Source: JAYVSZ01 sp043774925 (GTDB lineage Bacteria; Pseudomonadota; Gammaproteobacteria; Burkholderiales; Methylophilaceae). From it: a stretch of 64,000 nt of DNA. Both the position numbers and the translations under genes were made by a program. Below, piece after piece: positions 42,271 through 51,354 of this stretch (its first letter is position 1; each line of letters starts with the position of its first letter). The stretch spans positions 1 to 64,000 of the forward strand of contig JAYVSZ010000018.1 in NCBI GenBank assembly GCA_043774925.1, in the 5' to 3' direction. The notes beneath the pieces are model-generated. The model was not told where the DNA came from. It saw only the letters and a program-made list of their open reading frames with translations, and ran no database searches.

Positions 42271-43287
42271 TTATGGTGCGGCAACCGCGTTAATAATACC
42301 GCTCAACATCTCACGCGCAATTTCTGTGCGGCGCATTTCGTAAACTGGGCTGAACACTAATCTATGTGCAACAGTCTCGTGAAATACGGCGTGAATATCT
42401 TCTGGCGTAACCGCGGTGCGCTCGTTAAGCCAAGCGTTCACACGGGCTGCGCGCAACATCATACTCATACCACGCGGACTGGCGCCAGCAAGCACTAAGC
42501 GATTCATATCCACATTGCTGACTTTTACGCCGTAATCTAGTGGCGCGCGCGTGGCTTTCCACAAATTAAGCGCATATTTTTCTAGTGTTTTTGAGGCTTC
42601 TACACTTTTTTGCACGACGCCTGAAAACGCATTTAAGGTATCGAATTGCAGCACATCGGCTTTTAATGTGTCTACCAGCGCATCGGCGTCATGGTAGCGC
42701 GTGTCAAACATCAAGCCTTGCATAATTGCATCGTCATTTGGCACAACAATGGGGATTTCCATCATAAAACGGTCGCGCGCGGCCGATGGAATTTCGAAAG
42801 TTTCTTCTTTTTCCACTTGGTTGCGGTCAGCAAACACAATCATGTGCGGAAATTTATGTTCTTTATTGAAGGCAGATAATGTGCGTTCTGCCATCACGCG
42901 CAATAGCAACGAATGTACTTGTGGGCGCGCACGGTTAATTTCGTTAAAGAAAAACACCGATAAATTCTCGCCACTCATTAGCAATGGGCCTGCACTCACG
43001 TGCGGTTTGCCGTCTTCGCCCAAATAGGTGTGGTACACCAAATCGTTCGGCATCAAATCGATTGTGCCTTCAATCCGCTGGTAACCGCCGCCAATACCGC
43101 GCGTAAACGCGCGCAGCAGCGTGGTTTTGCCCACACCCACATCGCCTTCCAGCAACACATGCCCACGCGCAAAAATCGCGGTGGTAATCAGGCGGATAGG
43201 GCGCTCTTGGCCTACCACTACCTTGTTCACTTCGGTTTCTAAAGTTAGCGCATGTTGACGCCAGTCGGCCAGTTGATGGTCGCTCAT
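42271..43287 (-). CDS. mxaR: MoxR-family AAA ATPase MxaR
   Basis: The 338-residue protein has Walker A GDVGVGKTTLLRAF near residue 56, Walker B VFFFNEINRARP near 115, and a sensor region with GASPRGMSMMLRAAR at about 270. MoxR AAA proteins act as chaperones for metalloenzyme assembly. It is the first gene of mxaRSACKL. AAGGAAA is about 6 bases upstream of the start. The 193-bp region to fabA contains a GTATAC-aggttc-GTATAC double palindrome. Confidence 0.92.
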   Translation of the reverse strand: MSDHQLADWRQHALTLETEVNKVVVGQERPIRLITTAIFARGHVLLEGDVGVGKTTLLRAFTRGIGGGYQRIEGTIDLMPNDLVYHTYLGEDGKPHVSAGPLLMSGENLSVFFFNEINRARPQVHSLLLRVMAERTLSAFNKEHKFPHMIVFADRNQVEKEETFEIPSAARDRFMMEIPIVVPNDDAIMQGLMFDTRYHDADALVDTLKADVLQFDTLNAFSGVVQKSVEASKTLEKYALNLWKATRAPLDYGVKVSNVDMNRLVLAGASPRGMSMMLRAARVNAWLNERTAVTPEDIHAVFHETVAHRLVFSPVYEMRRTEIAREMLSGIINAVAAP

Positions 43288-43480
43288 CGAGTTTTCCTTA
43301 ACGATTTTTGAGTGATTTAAAAGTTAAACTGTTACTAAATATTACCAAAATATTAAACTAAATTTCACAAAGTGTATACAGGTTCGTATACCCGTAAGAA
43401 AATATAGTTATGAATAAGGCTTTCGTTAAATGCAATTTCCAGCGAAAATAGCATAAATTCATTAAGCAAAGTATAAATAA
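43288..43480. promoter_or_regulatory. Divergent promoter region between mxaR and fabA
   Basis: The 193-bp AT-rich space carries GTATACAGGTTCGTATAC (around 43374-43391), two GTATAC palindromes 12 bp apart, and a pair of AATATT motifs (around 43337-43352). Both could be operator sites for either gene. No confident -35/-10 pair was placed. Confidence 0.4.
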
Positions 43481-43996
43481 ATGTCAAAACAGAATGGCTT
43501 TACTAAAGAAGAGTTGTTAGCTTGCGGCAGAGGCGAGATGTTTGGCGAGGGTAATGCGCAGCTGCCGTTGCCGCCGATGCTCATGTTTGACCGCATTGTG
43601 AGCATTACCGAAGACGGCGGCAAATATGGTAATGGCCAAATTGTTGCCGAGCTGGATATTACGCCGGATTTATGGTTTTTTGATTGCCATTTTACCGGCG
43701 ACCCTGTGATGCCAGGCTGTTTGGGGCTAGATGCGATGTGGCAATTGGTCGGATTCTATTTGGGTTGGAAGGGCGGACTCGGTCGCGGGCGGGCGCTTGG
43801 CGCGGGTGAAGTGAAATTTAGCGGTCAAGTGTTGCCAACGGCCAAAATGGCGACTTATACTATCGATTTAAAGCGCGTAATTTTGCGCAAATTGGTGATG
43901 GGCATTGCCGATGCGACAATGTCGCTGGATGGTCGTGAAATCTATGCGGCAAGCGATTTGCGTGTGGGTTTATTTACACGCACGGACAATTTTTAA
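43481..43996 (+). CDS. fabA: 3-hydroxydecanoyl-ACP dehydratase/isomerase
   Basis: The 171-residue protein has the FabA hot-dog fold with the catalytic His in FFDCHFTGDPVMPGCLGLDAMWQL near residue 70 and the later Asp/Glu within that segment. It introduces the cis double bond in unsaturated fatty acid synthesis. fabB follows by 24 bases, as is typical. Confidence 0.95.
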   Translation: MSKQNGFTKEELLACGRGEMFGEGNAQLPLPPMLMFDRIVSITEDGGKYGNGQIVAELDITPDLWFFDCHFTGDPVMPGCLGLDAMWQLVGFYLGWKGGLGRGRALGAGEVKFSGQVLPTAKMATYTIDLKRVILRKLVMGIADATMSLDGREIYAASDLRVGLFTRTDNF

Positions 43997-44020
43997 AAAA
44001 ATAAAAAAGGGAGCACGTAA

Positions 44021-45241
44021 ATGAGACGTGTTGTAATTACAGGATTAGGCATTGTTTCAAGCCTTGGCAACAACAAAGCAGAAGTCAAACAGAGTTTGTT
44101 TGAGGGGAAGTCCGGCATCACTTTTCAGCCAGAATATGCGGCGCGTGGATTGCGCTCGCAAGTGGCAGGCTCGATTAAAAATCTTGATATTGAAGCGCTG
44201 ATAGACCGCAAACAATTTAGATTTATGGCCAAAGGTCATGCCTATGCTTGGATTGCGCTGCAAGAGGCGATTGCTGATTCTAATTTGCCGCCAGAAATGG
44301 TTTCTAACATTCGCACTGGCATGATAGTGGGCGCGGGCGGCACTTCTACCGAGGCCATGCTAGAAGGCACCAATACGTTGGCGGAAAAAGGCATTCGCCG
44401 CGTTGGGCCTTACATGGTCACCAAAACCATGGGTAACGGCGTGCTTGCTTGCTTAGCCACTGGTGCGCAGATTAAAGGTGTGAATTACGCCATCACTTCG
44501 GCTTGCTCCACCAGCGCGCATTGTGTGGGCAACGGCGTGGAGCAAATTCAAATGGGCAAGCAAGACATTGTGTTTGCGGGCGGCGCGGAGGAGGAACATT
44601 GGACGATGTCTTATATGTTCGACGCCATGGGCGCGATGAGCAGCAAATATAACGAAACACCCGAAAAAGCCAGCCGCACTTACGATGCAGGCCGCGACGG
44701 CTTTGTGATTTCTGGCGGTGGCGGCATTGTGGTGCTTGAGGCATACGAACACGCAAAAAAACGCGGCGCAAAAATCTATGCAGAAGTCGTCGGTTACGGC
44801 GCAACGTCTGATGGTTACGATATGGTTGCGCCCAGCGGTGAGGGCGCGGTGCGCTGCATGCGGCTTGCGATGGAAGGTGTGGGTAATATCGATTACATCA
44901 ATACGCACGGCACATCTACGCCAGTTGGCGATACTAAAGAGCTTGAGGCGATTCGCGAAGTGTTTGGTACTAATAATCCTGTGGCGATTGCGTCGACCAA
45001 GTCGCTTAGCGGCCATGCGCTTGGCGCAGCGGGCGTAAACGAAGCGATTTACACGCTGATTATGATGGAAAATAACTTTATCGCCGCAAGTGCAAATATC
45101 GATAATCTCGACCCAGCGGCCGAAGGCATGAATATTGTGCGCAAACGTATTGATAACGTGAAGATTGAAACCGCGCTTTCCAATAGCTTTGGCTTTGGCG
45201 GTACCAATGCAACACTTACGATGTCAACCAAAGGCTTGTAG
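44021..45241 (+). CDS. fabB: 3-oxoacyl-ACP synthase I
   Basis: The 406-residue protein has the KAS motifs: active-site Cys in AITSACSTSAHCVGNG near residue 163, NTHGTSTPVGD (His) near 295, and KSLSGHALGAAG (Lys and His) near 330. It elongates unsaturated intermediates after FabA. The pair fabA-fabB marks the anaerobic unsaturated fatty acid route. Confidence 0.95.
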   Translation: MRRVVITGLGIVSSLGNNKAEVKQSLFEGKSGITFQPEYAARGLRSQVAGSIKNLDIEALIDRKQFRFMAKGHAYAWIALQEAIADSNLPPEMVSNIRTGMIVGAGGTSTEAMLEGTNTLAEKGIRRVGPYMVTKTMGNGVLACLATGAQIKGVNYAITSACSTSAHCVGNGVEQIQMGKQDIVFAGGAEEEHWTMSYMFDAMGAMSSKYNETPEKASRTYDAGRDGFVISGGGGIVVLEAYEHAKKRGAKIYAEVVGYGATSDGYDMVAPSGEGAVRCMRLAMEGVGNIDYINTHGTSTPVGDTKELEAIREVFGTNNPVAIASTKSLSGHALGAAGVNEAIYTLIMMENNFIAASANIDNLDPAAEGMNIVRKRIDNVKIETALSNSFGFGGTNATLTMSTKGL

Positions 45242-45281
45242 CAGGCATTAAAGCCTTATTCACTTAAATAAAGACTAGGCC

Positions 45282-45818
45282 ATGAAAACAAAAATATTCA
45301 GCATCTTATTGATTCTACTGACTTTATCTGGTTGCGCGATGGATCGCACGGTGAATGTTTCCGAAGCACAAATTCAAGAAATGCTGAATAAAAAGCTTGC
45401 CTTGCCCATTTCCGTCCTCAAGATTTTTGATGTGAATCTTTCTAATTCGCTAGTCAAGTTCGATAAAACCACCGGCCGCATGAATACCACGCTAGATACC
45501 AACATGAGCAGTAGTTTGCTAGGTAAAACTTTAGCAGGAAAAATGGGCATTTCTGGCAAGCTGCGCTTCGATGCGGCCACCCAATCTATTGTGCTAGACG
45601 ATCCAAAAATTGAGCAATTGTTGCTAGATGGTGCGGGCAGTAAATATAACGATTTGCTGAGCGCACTGGCTAAATCTGTGGGTGGCGAAATGTTAAACGG
45701 TTTGACGCTTTACACCGTAAAGCCAGAAGATTTGAAATATGGCGGCACGCAATATAGCCCAAAAGATATGCAGATTACCGATAAGGGTTTGCAGTTGACG
45801 CTAAGCCCGGCGAGATAA
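45282..45818 (+). CDS. DUF1439-type lipoprotein
   Basis: The 178-residue protein has a lipoprotein signal with lipobox LSGC (Cys at residue 18). The mature part resembles the DUF1439/YceB family (VNVSEAQIQEMLNKKLALPISVLKIF, then strands that match a lipid-binding-like fold). YceB-type proteins are outer-membrane lipoproteins of unknown role. It follows fabB by 40 bases. Confidence 0.8.
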   Translation: MKTKIFSILLILLTLSGCAMDRTVNVSEAQIQEMLNKKLALPISVLKIFDVNLSNSLVKFDKTTGRMNTTLDTNMSSSLLGKTLAGKMGISGKLRFDAATQSIVLDDPKIEQLLLDGAGSKYNDLLSALAKSVGGEMLNGLTLYTVKPEDLKYGGTQYSPKDMQITDKGLQLTLSPAR

Positions 45819-45831
45819 AAATGCTCGGAGA

Positions 45832-45860
45832 GGCTCACGGATATTGGCTTGCAGAGCACC
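45832..45860. repeat. AATATC-loop hairpin (copy S3)
   Basis: TGCTCGGAGAGGCTC, loop ACGGATATT and GGCTTGCAGAGCA (45832-45858) form an imperfect stem. Read in reverse it shares the core AAGCCAATATCC with copies at 36391 and 56825. It may terminate the fabA-fabB-lipoprotein transcript. Confidence 0.5.
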
Positions 45861-45916
45861 TGCTTTAAGTGATTTTGTAGAGTGGATGAGCTTTATAACT
45901 ATAAGGGAGGTTTGAA

Positions 45917-46198
45917 ATGTTTATCCCAATTTCATTACTTGTATTAATTGTAGTTATTGCAGTATCTCCAGATAAAACAAGAGCAAAAATTGCTAATATG
46001 ATGGGGGACTTGGTGGCATATGGGCTAACGCTAGTAATAATTATTACCGTTATTGTCGCTGTTGTAGCTGCAATTTGGTTTGGTGTTAGGTGGGTATGGA
46101 GTACTTTTCCCGAAAATCACATAATGACTGGTAGTTTAATGGTTGTGGCTGCAATTTCTTTTGTGGCTGGCCTGCTTGGTATTGATTTGATGGACTAA
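45917..46198 (+). CDS. Small hydrophobic protein of unknown function
   Basis: I do not recognise this 93-residue protein. Three hydrophobic stretches are seen: MFIPISLLVLIVVIAV at the start, LVAYGLTLVIIITVIVAVVAAIWFGV in the middle, and SLMVVAAISFVAGLLGIDLM at the end. A good GGGAGG lies at about 45904-45909. It stands alone between a repeat and the convergent zinc-ribbon gene. Confidence 0.6.
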   Translation: MFIPISLLVLIVVIAVSPDKTRAKIANMMGDLVAYGLTLVIIITVIVAVVAAIWFGVRWVWSTFPENHIMTGSLMVVAAISFVAGLLGIDLMD

Positions 46199-46202
46199 CA
46201 GC

Positions 46203-46418
46203 CTACGCGAGCTGATTTTTAGCTATGCTAAAACGAGCACCAGCACCAGAGGGTGTGGCGGTTTGCTCAAGGAGAATAGATTTGTTACATTCGGGACAAT
46301 TAACATAATATTTACCGTCCTTGTGATACATTTCAGGATCACTTTTGTGTTTTGCAAGTATGCCACTATCAACTTGCCTTAGGTGGTAAACCACTGCATT
46401 GCAAAATGGACAATTCAT
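46203..46418 (-). CDS. Small zinc-ribbon-like protein
   Basis: The 71-residue protein carries CPFC near residues 3-6 and CPEC near 42-45, a CxxC pair typical of a zinc ribbon, with acidic and basic turns between. It is convergent with the small hydrophobic gene (4-base gap). The function is unknown; the fold is inferred from the Cys pattern only. Confidence 0.6.
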   Translation of the reverse strand: MNCPFCNAVVYHLRQVDSGILAKHKSDPEMYHKDGKYYVNCPECNKSILLEQTATPSGAGARFSIAKNQLA

Positions 46419-46485
46419 TCTAAATTCCTCATATTTTCGTAAGCAAAATTAGCCATACTAATTGGTTTTTTCAATATTAGCCAGC

Positions 46486-46594
46486 GTAGGGCGCAATAGC
46501 TTGCGTATTGCGCCGCATGAAAACGCTTCAACTCTCAAGCTACCTTCCCTAAAACCTTCCTACGGCGCAATACGCTTCGCTATTGACGCCCTAC
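46486..46594. repeat. MITE-like palindromic element at the 3' end of the Mth938-like gene
   Basis: A left arm (46486-46515, starting GTAGGGCGCAATAGC) and a right arm (46563-46594, ending GACGCCCTAC) are inverted copies that differ by a few bases, with a further small hairpin (CAATAGC-GTATTG) in each. The 109-bp element ends exactly in the Mth938-like gene: the TAG stop (46591-46593 on the minus strand) is made by the element's terminal GTAGGGCG. Confidence 0.75.
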
Positions 46595-46959
46595 AAAATC
46601 AACGCCGCAGCGACATTGCGGCCTTCGCTCATGAGAATATTGTAGGTTCTACACGCGGCGGCGGTGGTCATACATTCCAGCGGAATGCCGTTTTCGGTGA
46701 GTTTTCTGAACGTTTTTGGGTGTAAAAACTGGTGTTTTTCGCCCGTGCCCAGCAGTACCACTTCTGGCTTTATTTCTAACAATAGGTCAAAGCTTTGCTC
46801 AGTTAATGCTGAAAAATCAGTGACTTGCCAATTTTCTACAAGCTTATCCGCCAGCACGATTAAATTTTGTGCATATTTTTTACGGTTAATTTCAATAAAA
46901 TCTGCGCCGTAGCCAGTAATTAAATTAAGATTATCGCTGGTAGTTAAATGTAGCTTCAT
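46591..46959 (-). CDS. Mth938/DUF498-like protein
   Basis: From ATG 46959 this is 122 residues. NLITGYGADFIEINRKKYAQNLIVLADK and PEVVLLGTGEKHQFLHP, then ECMTTAAACRTYNILMSEGRNVAAALIL, match the DUF498/Mth938 fold (NDUFAF3-like family). The biochemical role is unknown; eukaryotic relatives help assemble respiratory complex I. An upstream ATG at 46986 adds nine residues. The last residues and the stop codon come from a repeat element, so the original C-terminus may differ. Confidence 0.8.
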   Translation of the reverse strand: MKLHLTTSDNLNLITGYGADFIEINRKKYAQNLIVLADKLVENWQVTDFSALTEQSFDLLLEIKPEVVLLGTGEKHQFLHPKTFRKLTENGIPLECMTTAAACRTYNILMSEGRNVAAALIL

Positions 46960-47059
46960 ACTAAGACTATCTGGCACGGCTTTCATTGATGGAAACGACC
47001 ATTCTAATGTAAACTAACGGCATTATAAACAGCGCTTTTAAAGCAAAAAGTCTAGCCGC

Positions 47060-48292
47060 ATGCAGTCACTTAATAAATCCAACAAGCTTAATAACGTTTG
47101 CTACGATATTCGTGGCCCAGTGCTGCAACGCGCGCGGCAAATGGAAGATGAAGGGCAGCGCATTATCAAGTTGAATATTGGCAATCCTGGCGTGTTTGGC
47201 CTAGAAGTGCCAGATGAAATTCAGCAAGATGTGATTCGCAACATGAGTAAATCGGGTGTTTATACCGATTCTAAAGGTCTATTTGAGCCGCGCAAAGCGA
47301 TTATGCACTATACGCAAAGCAAACACATTGCGGGCGTGACGGTGGATGACATTATCATTGGTAATGGGGTTTCTGAGCTGATTGTGATGGCGATGCAGGG
47401 TTTGCTGAATAACGGCGACCAAGTCTTAGTGCCGATGCCAGATTATCCTTTGTGGACGGCGGCTGTGACGCTTGCTGGCGGCATGCCAAGGCATTATTTG
47501 TGCGATGAAGTCTCGGGCTGGCTGCCGAATTTGGCGGATATTGAATCTAAAATTACCGCCAACACGCGTGCGATTGTAGTGATAAATCCGAATAATCCAA
47601 CTGGCGCGCTTTACCCTGTGGAAACGCTCAAAGGCATTATTGAAATTGCGCGGCATCATGGTTTGGTGATTTATGCAGATGAGATTTATGACAAAGTTTT
47701 GTACGATGGCAATGAACATGTTTCATTAGCCTCACTGGCCGATGATGTGCTTTTTGTGACGTTTAACGGCCTTAGCAAAAATTACCGCGCCTGTGGTTAT
47801 CGCGCGGGCTGGATGATTGTTTCTGGCGCAAAAGAGTGCGCAAAAGATTATATTGAAGGCTTGAACATGCTAGCATCCATGCGGCTTTGCGCCAATGTGC
47901 CAGGCCAATTGGCCATTCAAACCGCACTGGGCGGCTACCAAAGCATCGACGATTTGGTCGCGCCCGCTGGCAGACTTTGTAAGCAGCGCGACTTGGCTTA
48001 CGACATGCTGACGGCGATTCCTGGCGTAAGCTGCGTTAAACCAAAAGCGGCGATGTATTTGTTCCCCAAGCTCGATCCTAAAATGTACCCGATTAAAGAT
48101 GACCAGCAATTTATTTTAGATTTATTGCTGGAAGAAAAAGTATTGCTGGTGCAAGGTACAGGCTTTAATTGGGGGGCGCCAGACCATTTTCGCGTAGTGT
48201 TTTTGCCGAATGTGGACGATTTAACCGAGGCGATAAATCGTATCGCCCGTTTTTTAAAGAATTATAGAATGAAGTTTGGAGCCAAAACTTGA
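47060..48292 (+). CDS. alaA: AlaA-like aminotransferase
   Basis: The 410-residue PLP enzyme is class I/II: the substrate loop KLNIGNPGVFGL near residue 37, NPNNPTGALYPV, the PLP lysine in NGLSKNYRACGYRAGWM near 240, and LVQGTGFNWGAPDHFRVVFLP near 370. It matches E. coli AlaA, which makes alanine from pyruvate and glutamate. The end overlaps hom by 4 bases, the usual alaA-hom-thrC arrangement in betaproteobacteria. Confidence 0.88.
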   Translation: MQSLNKSNKLNNVCYDIRGPVLQRARQMEDEGQRIIKLNIGNPGVFGLEVPDEIQQDVIRNMSKSGVYTDSKGLFEPRKAIMHYTQSKHIAGVTVDDIIIGNGVSELIVMAMQGLLNNGDQVLVPMPDYPLWTAAVTLAGGMPRHYLCDEVSGWLPNLADIESKITANTRAIVVINPNNPTGALYPVETLKGIIEIARHHGLVIYADEIYDKVLYDGNEHVSLASLADDVLFVTFNGLSKNYRACGYRAGWMIVSGAKECAKDYIEGLNMLASMRLCANVPGQLAIQTALGGYQSIDDLVAPAGRLCKQRDLAYDMLTAIPGVSCVKPKAAMYLFPKLDPKMYPIKDDQQFILDLLLEEKVLLVQGTGFNWGAPDHFRVVFLPNVDDLTEAINRIARFLKNYRMKFGAKT

Positions 48293-49599
48293 AAGAATTG
48301 AGAGTAGGTTTGTTGGGCATCGGCACCGTTGGTGGCGGTGTTTATACAGTATTAAAGCGCAACGCGGATGAAATTACGCGCCGTACTGGTTGTGCGATTA
48401 AAATCGTGCAAATCGCGGATAAAAATATTGAACTCGCCAAAAAAGTAACAGGCGGCGATGTTGCAATTACTGGCGATGCCTTTGTAGTGATTAATAATCC
48501 TGAGGTTGATGTGGTGATTGAGCTGATTGGCGGCTACGGCATTGCCAAAGAGCTGATGTTAAAGGCGATTGCCAACGGTAAACACGTGGTAACTGCAAAC
48601 AAAGCCTTATTGGCATTACACGGCAATGAAGTTTTTGGTGCGGCGCAAAAAGCAGGCGTGATTGTGGCTTTTGAGGCGGCGGTTGCGGGCGGCATCCCAA
48701 TTATCAAGACGCTGCGTGAAGGGCTGGGGGCGAACAAAATTGAGTGGCTTGCGGGCATTATCAATGGTACGACTAATTTTATCCTGACCGAAATGCGCGA
48801 AAAAGGCTTGCGTTACGAAGATGTGATAGCAGAGGCGCAGCGCCTTGGTTATGCCGAGGCCGACCCCACGTTTGACGTGGAAGGTATTGATGCTGCGCAT
48901 AAGTTAACCATTATGTCGGCGATTGCGTTTGGTATGCCGATGAAATTTGAGCAAGCTTACACCGAAGGCATTACCAAATTGCAGCAAACAGATATTAAAT
49001 ACGCAGAAGAGCTGGGCTACCGCGTGAAGTTGCTTGGCATTGCCAAACATTTTGAAAAAGGCGTGGAGCTGCGCGTACATCCAACACTCATCCCCGAAAA
49101 ACGCCTAATTGCTAACGTGAATGGTGCGATGAATGCCGTGGTGGTGAAGGGCGATGCGGTTGGGCCAACGCTATACTACGGCGCGGGCGCAGGCGCAGAG
49201 CCCACCGCCAGCGCGGTGGTGGCGGATTTGATGGATGTTGCACGTTTGAGTAGCGCAACTTTAGAGCAAAGAGTCCCGTATTTGGCCTTCCAGCCGAATA
49301 GCATTGCCGATTTGCCGATTTTGCCGATTGGCGAAATTAGCAGTGCTTATTACTTACGTTTACGTGCTTCTGATAAACCTGGCGTGCTTGCGGGTGTGAC
49401 TAAAATTTTGGCAGACCGCAATATATCAATTGATGCGATGCTACAAAAAGAGCCAGAGGATAACGAAACTGAAGCGGATATTGTGATTTTGACCCACGTG
49501 ACGCTGGAAGCCAATATGGACGCGGCGATTGGGCAGATTGAGGCCTTGTCAGCAATTGTCGGCAAGCTGGTAAAAATCCGCATGGAAGAGTTGAATTAG
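48289..49599 (+). CDS. hom: Homoserine dehydrogenase
   Basis: The 436-residue protein has an NAD(P)-binding start (VGLLGIGTVGGGVYTVLKRN), the family motif LAGIINGTTNFILTEMREKG near residue 155 with AYADPTFDVEGIDAAHKL after, and a C-terminal ACT domain (about 350-425, YYLRLRASDKPGVLAGVTKIL). It makes homoserine for threonine and methionine. It begins at TTG 48289 after GGAG at 48278-48281, which overlaps the alaA stop (TTGA). Confidence 0.95.
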   Translation: MKELRVGLLGIGTVGGGVYTVLKRNADEITRRTGCAIKIVQIADKNIELAKKVTGGDVAITGDAFVVINNPEVDVVIELIGGYGIAKELMLKAIANGKHVVTANKALLALHGNEVFGAAQKAGVIVAFEAAVAGGIPIIKTLREGLGANKIEWLAGIINGTTNFILTEMREKGLRYEDVIAEAQRLGYAEADPTFDVEGIDAAHKLTIMSAIAFGMPMKFEQAYTEGITKLQQTDIKYAEELGYRVKLLGIAKHFEKGVELRVHPTLIPEKRLIANVNGAMNAVVVKGDAVGPTLYYGAGAGAEPTASAVVADLMDVARLSSATLEQRVPYLAFQPNSIADLPILPIGEISSAYYLRLRASDKPGVLAGVTKILADRNISIDAMLQKEPEDNETEADIVILTHVTLEANMDAAIGQIEALSAIVGKLVKIRMEELN

Positions 49600-49601
49600 T
49601 A

Positions 49602-51023
49602 ATGAAGTACGTTTCTACCCGCGGGCAATCGCCCGCACTTAGTTTTAGCGAGATTCTGCTTGGCGGACTTGCGCCAGATGGCGGCTTATACCTGCCAGAA
49701 ACTTATCCGCAACTTAACGATGCCGATTTAACGGCGATGCGTAGCATGAACTATCGCGATTTGGCGTTTTATATTTTAAGCCGTTTAATTGATGATATTC
49801 CAAGCACTGATTTAAAAGCGATTATTGATAAAACCTACCGCGCTGAAGTGTATGGTTTTACCCGTGCAGGGCAGAACGCAGAAGACATCACGCCAACCGT
49901 CAAGCTAGAAGAAAATTTATACCTACTCTCGCTTTCTAACGGCCCAACCTTGGCGTTTAAAGACATGGCCATGCAGTTGCTGGGTAATTTGTTTGAATAC
50001 GTGCTCGCTAAAAAAGGCGAGACGACCAATATTCTAGGCGCAACTTCTGGCGACACAGGTAGCGCGGCGGAATACGCCATGCGTGGCAAAAAAGGTGTGC
50101 GTGTTTTTATGCTTTCGCCACATAAAAAGATGAGCCGCTTTCAAACCGCGCAAATGTTCAGTTTGCAAGACGACAATATTTTCAATATTGCCGTGAATGG
50201 CGTGTTTGACGATTGCCAAGACATGGTAAAAGCAGTGAGCAATGACGCGGCTTTTAAGGCGAAATATAAAATTGGCGCAGTGAATTCTATCAACTGGGGC
50301 CGTATCGTCGCGCAAGTGGTGTATTACTTTAAAGGTTATTTTGCGGTCACGCAGAATAATAGCCAAAAAGTGGATTTTTGCGTGCCCAGCGGCAACTTTG
50401 GCAACGTTTGTGCTGGGCATATTGCGCGCATGATGGGCTTGCCGATTGATAAACTGGTGGTTGCCACGAATGAAAATGATGTATTGGATGAGTTCTTTAA
50501 AGCGGGTGTTTATCGCCCGCGCGGCGCTGCCAATATCTACCACACCTCTAGCCCGTCAATGGATATTAGTAAAGCCTCAAACTTTGAGCGCTTTGTCTAT
50601 GATTTGGTTAATCAGGATACTGCCAAAGTGCGTGAATTATGGGCTGCGGTGGACAAAGGCGGCAGCTTTGATTTAACTGCATTTATGTACAAAATAGCTG
50701 ATTTTGGCTTTGTGTCAGGATCAAGCAACCACGCGGCTCGCATGGCAACCATTCAACAAACCAAAGCCAACTATGGCGTGGTAATTGACACGCACACCGC
50801 GGATGGTTTAAAAGTGGCGCTTGAACTGAAACAAGCAAACACACCGATGCTAGTGCTAGAAACCGCCTTGCCAGCCAAGTTTGAAGATGCCATTGTAGAA
50901 GCGCTAGGCACTGTTCCGCCGCGGCCAAAAAACTTAATTGGCATTGAAGATTTGCCGCAAAAGTTTACGGTGATGGATGTGAGTGACAGCGCGATTAAAG
51001 CGTTTATTGTGAACAATACTTAA
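49602..51023 (+). CDS. thrC: Threonine synthase
   Basis: The 473-residue PLP protein starts with MKYVSTRGQSPALSFSEIL and has the PLP lysine in SNGPTLAFKDMAMQLLGNLFE near residue 112, ILGATSGDTGSAAEYA, and CVPSGNFGNVCAGHIA. It makes threonine from O-phosphohomoserine. The gene starts 2 bases after hom. Confidence 0.95.
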   Translation: MKYVSTRGQSPALSFSEILLGGLAPDGGLYLPETYPQLNDADLTAMRSMNYRDLAFYILSRLIDDIPSTDLKAIIDKTYRAEVYGFTRAGQNAEDITPTVKLEENLYLLSLSNGPTLAFKDMAMQLLGNLFEYVLAKKGETTNILGATSGDTGSAAEYAMRGKKGVRVFMLSPHKKMSRFQTAQMFSLQDDNIFNIAVNGVFDDCQDMVKAVSNDAAFKAKYKIGAVNSINWGRIVAQVVYYFKGYFAVTQNNSQKVDFCVPSGNFGNVCAGHIARMMGLPIDKLVVATNENDVLDEFFKAGVYRPRGAANIYHTSSPSMDISKASNFERFVYDLVNQDTAKVRELWAAVDKGGSFDLTAFMYKIADFGFVSGSSNHAARMATIQQTKANYGVVIDTHTADGLKVALELKQANTPMLVLETALPAKFEDAIVEALGTVPPRPKNLIGIEDLPQKFTVMDVSDSAIKAFIVNNT

Positions 51024-51025
51024 CA

Positions 51026-51346
51026 ATGTTTAAATCTTTTGTCATCTTAGTAACTTGCGGATATATTTTCGCTACAACTAATCTCTATGCGGGTTACAAC
51101 GAAGATTTAGTCGCTATTAACAAAGGCGTGCCAAAATCTGTTCAGCAATTTAATAAGCGCCAAATTGAATGTAATCATTGGGGCGGTGAAGAGCCTTACG
51201 ATAAAGCGCGCAGTTTAGAGATTACAGCAGCAGTTAAAAAATTAAAGTGCGATGCTTTAGAAAACGATGAAAAAAAACTACTTAAAAAATATAAATCTAA
51301 ACCAAATATTATTGATTCAATCTACAAGGCAAAAGCGTTTGTTTAA
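51026..51346 (+). CDS. Small exported protein of unknown function
   Basis: I do not recognise this 106-residue protein. A signal peptide (cleavage likely after LYA, about residue 22) precedes a Lys-rich soluble part with two Cys (positions about 50 and 77) that could form a disulfide. It lies 2 bases after thrC and 8 bases before thyA, so it is likely in one transcript with both. No known domain is visible. Confidence 0.65.
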   Translation: MFKSFVILVTCGYIFATTNLYAGYNEDLVAINKGVPKSVQQFNKRQIECNHWGGEEPYDKARSLEITAAVKKLKCDALENDEKKLLKKYKSKPNIIDSIYKAKAFV

Positions 51347-51354
51347 GAATAAGC

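Noticed and set aside
44453..45016. 187-codon minus-strand frame inside fabB
   Set aside because: His/Arg-rich low-information translation opposite a well-supported fabB; a typical antisense shadow.
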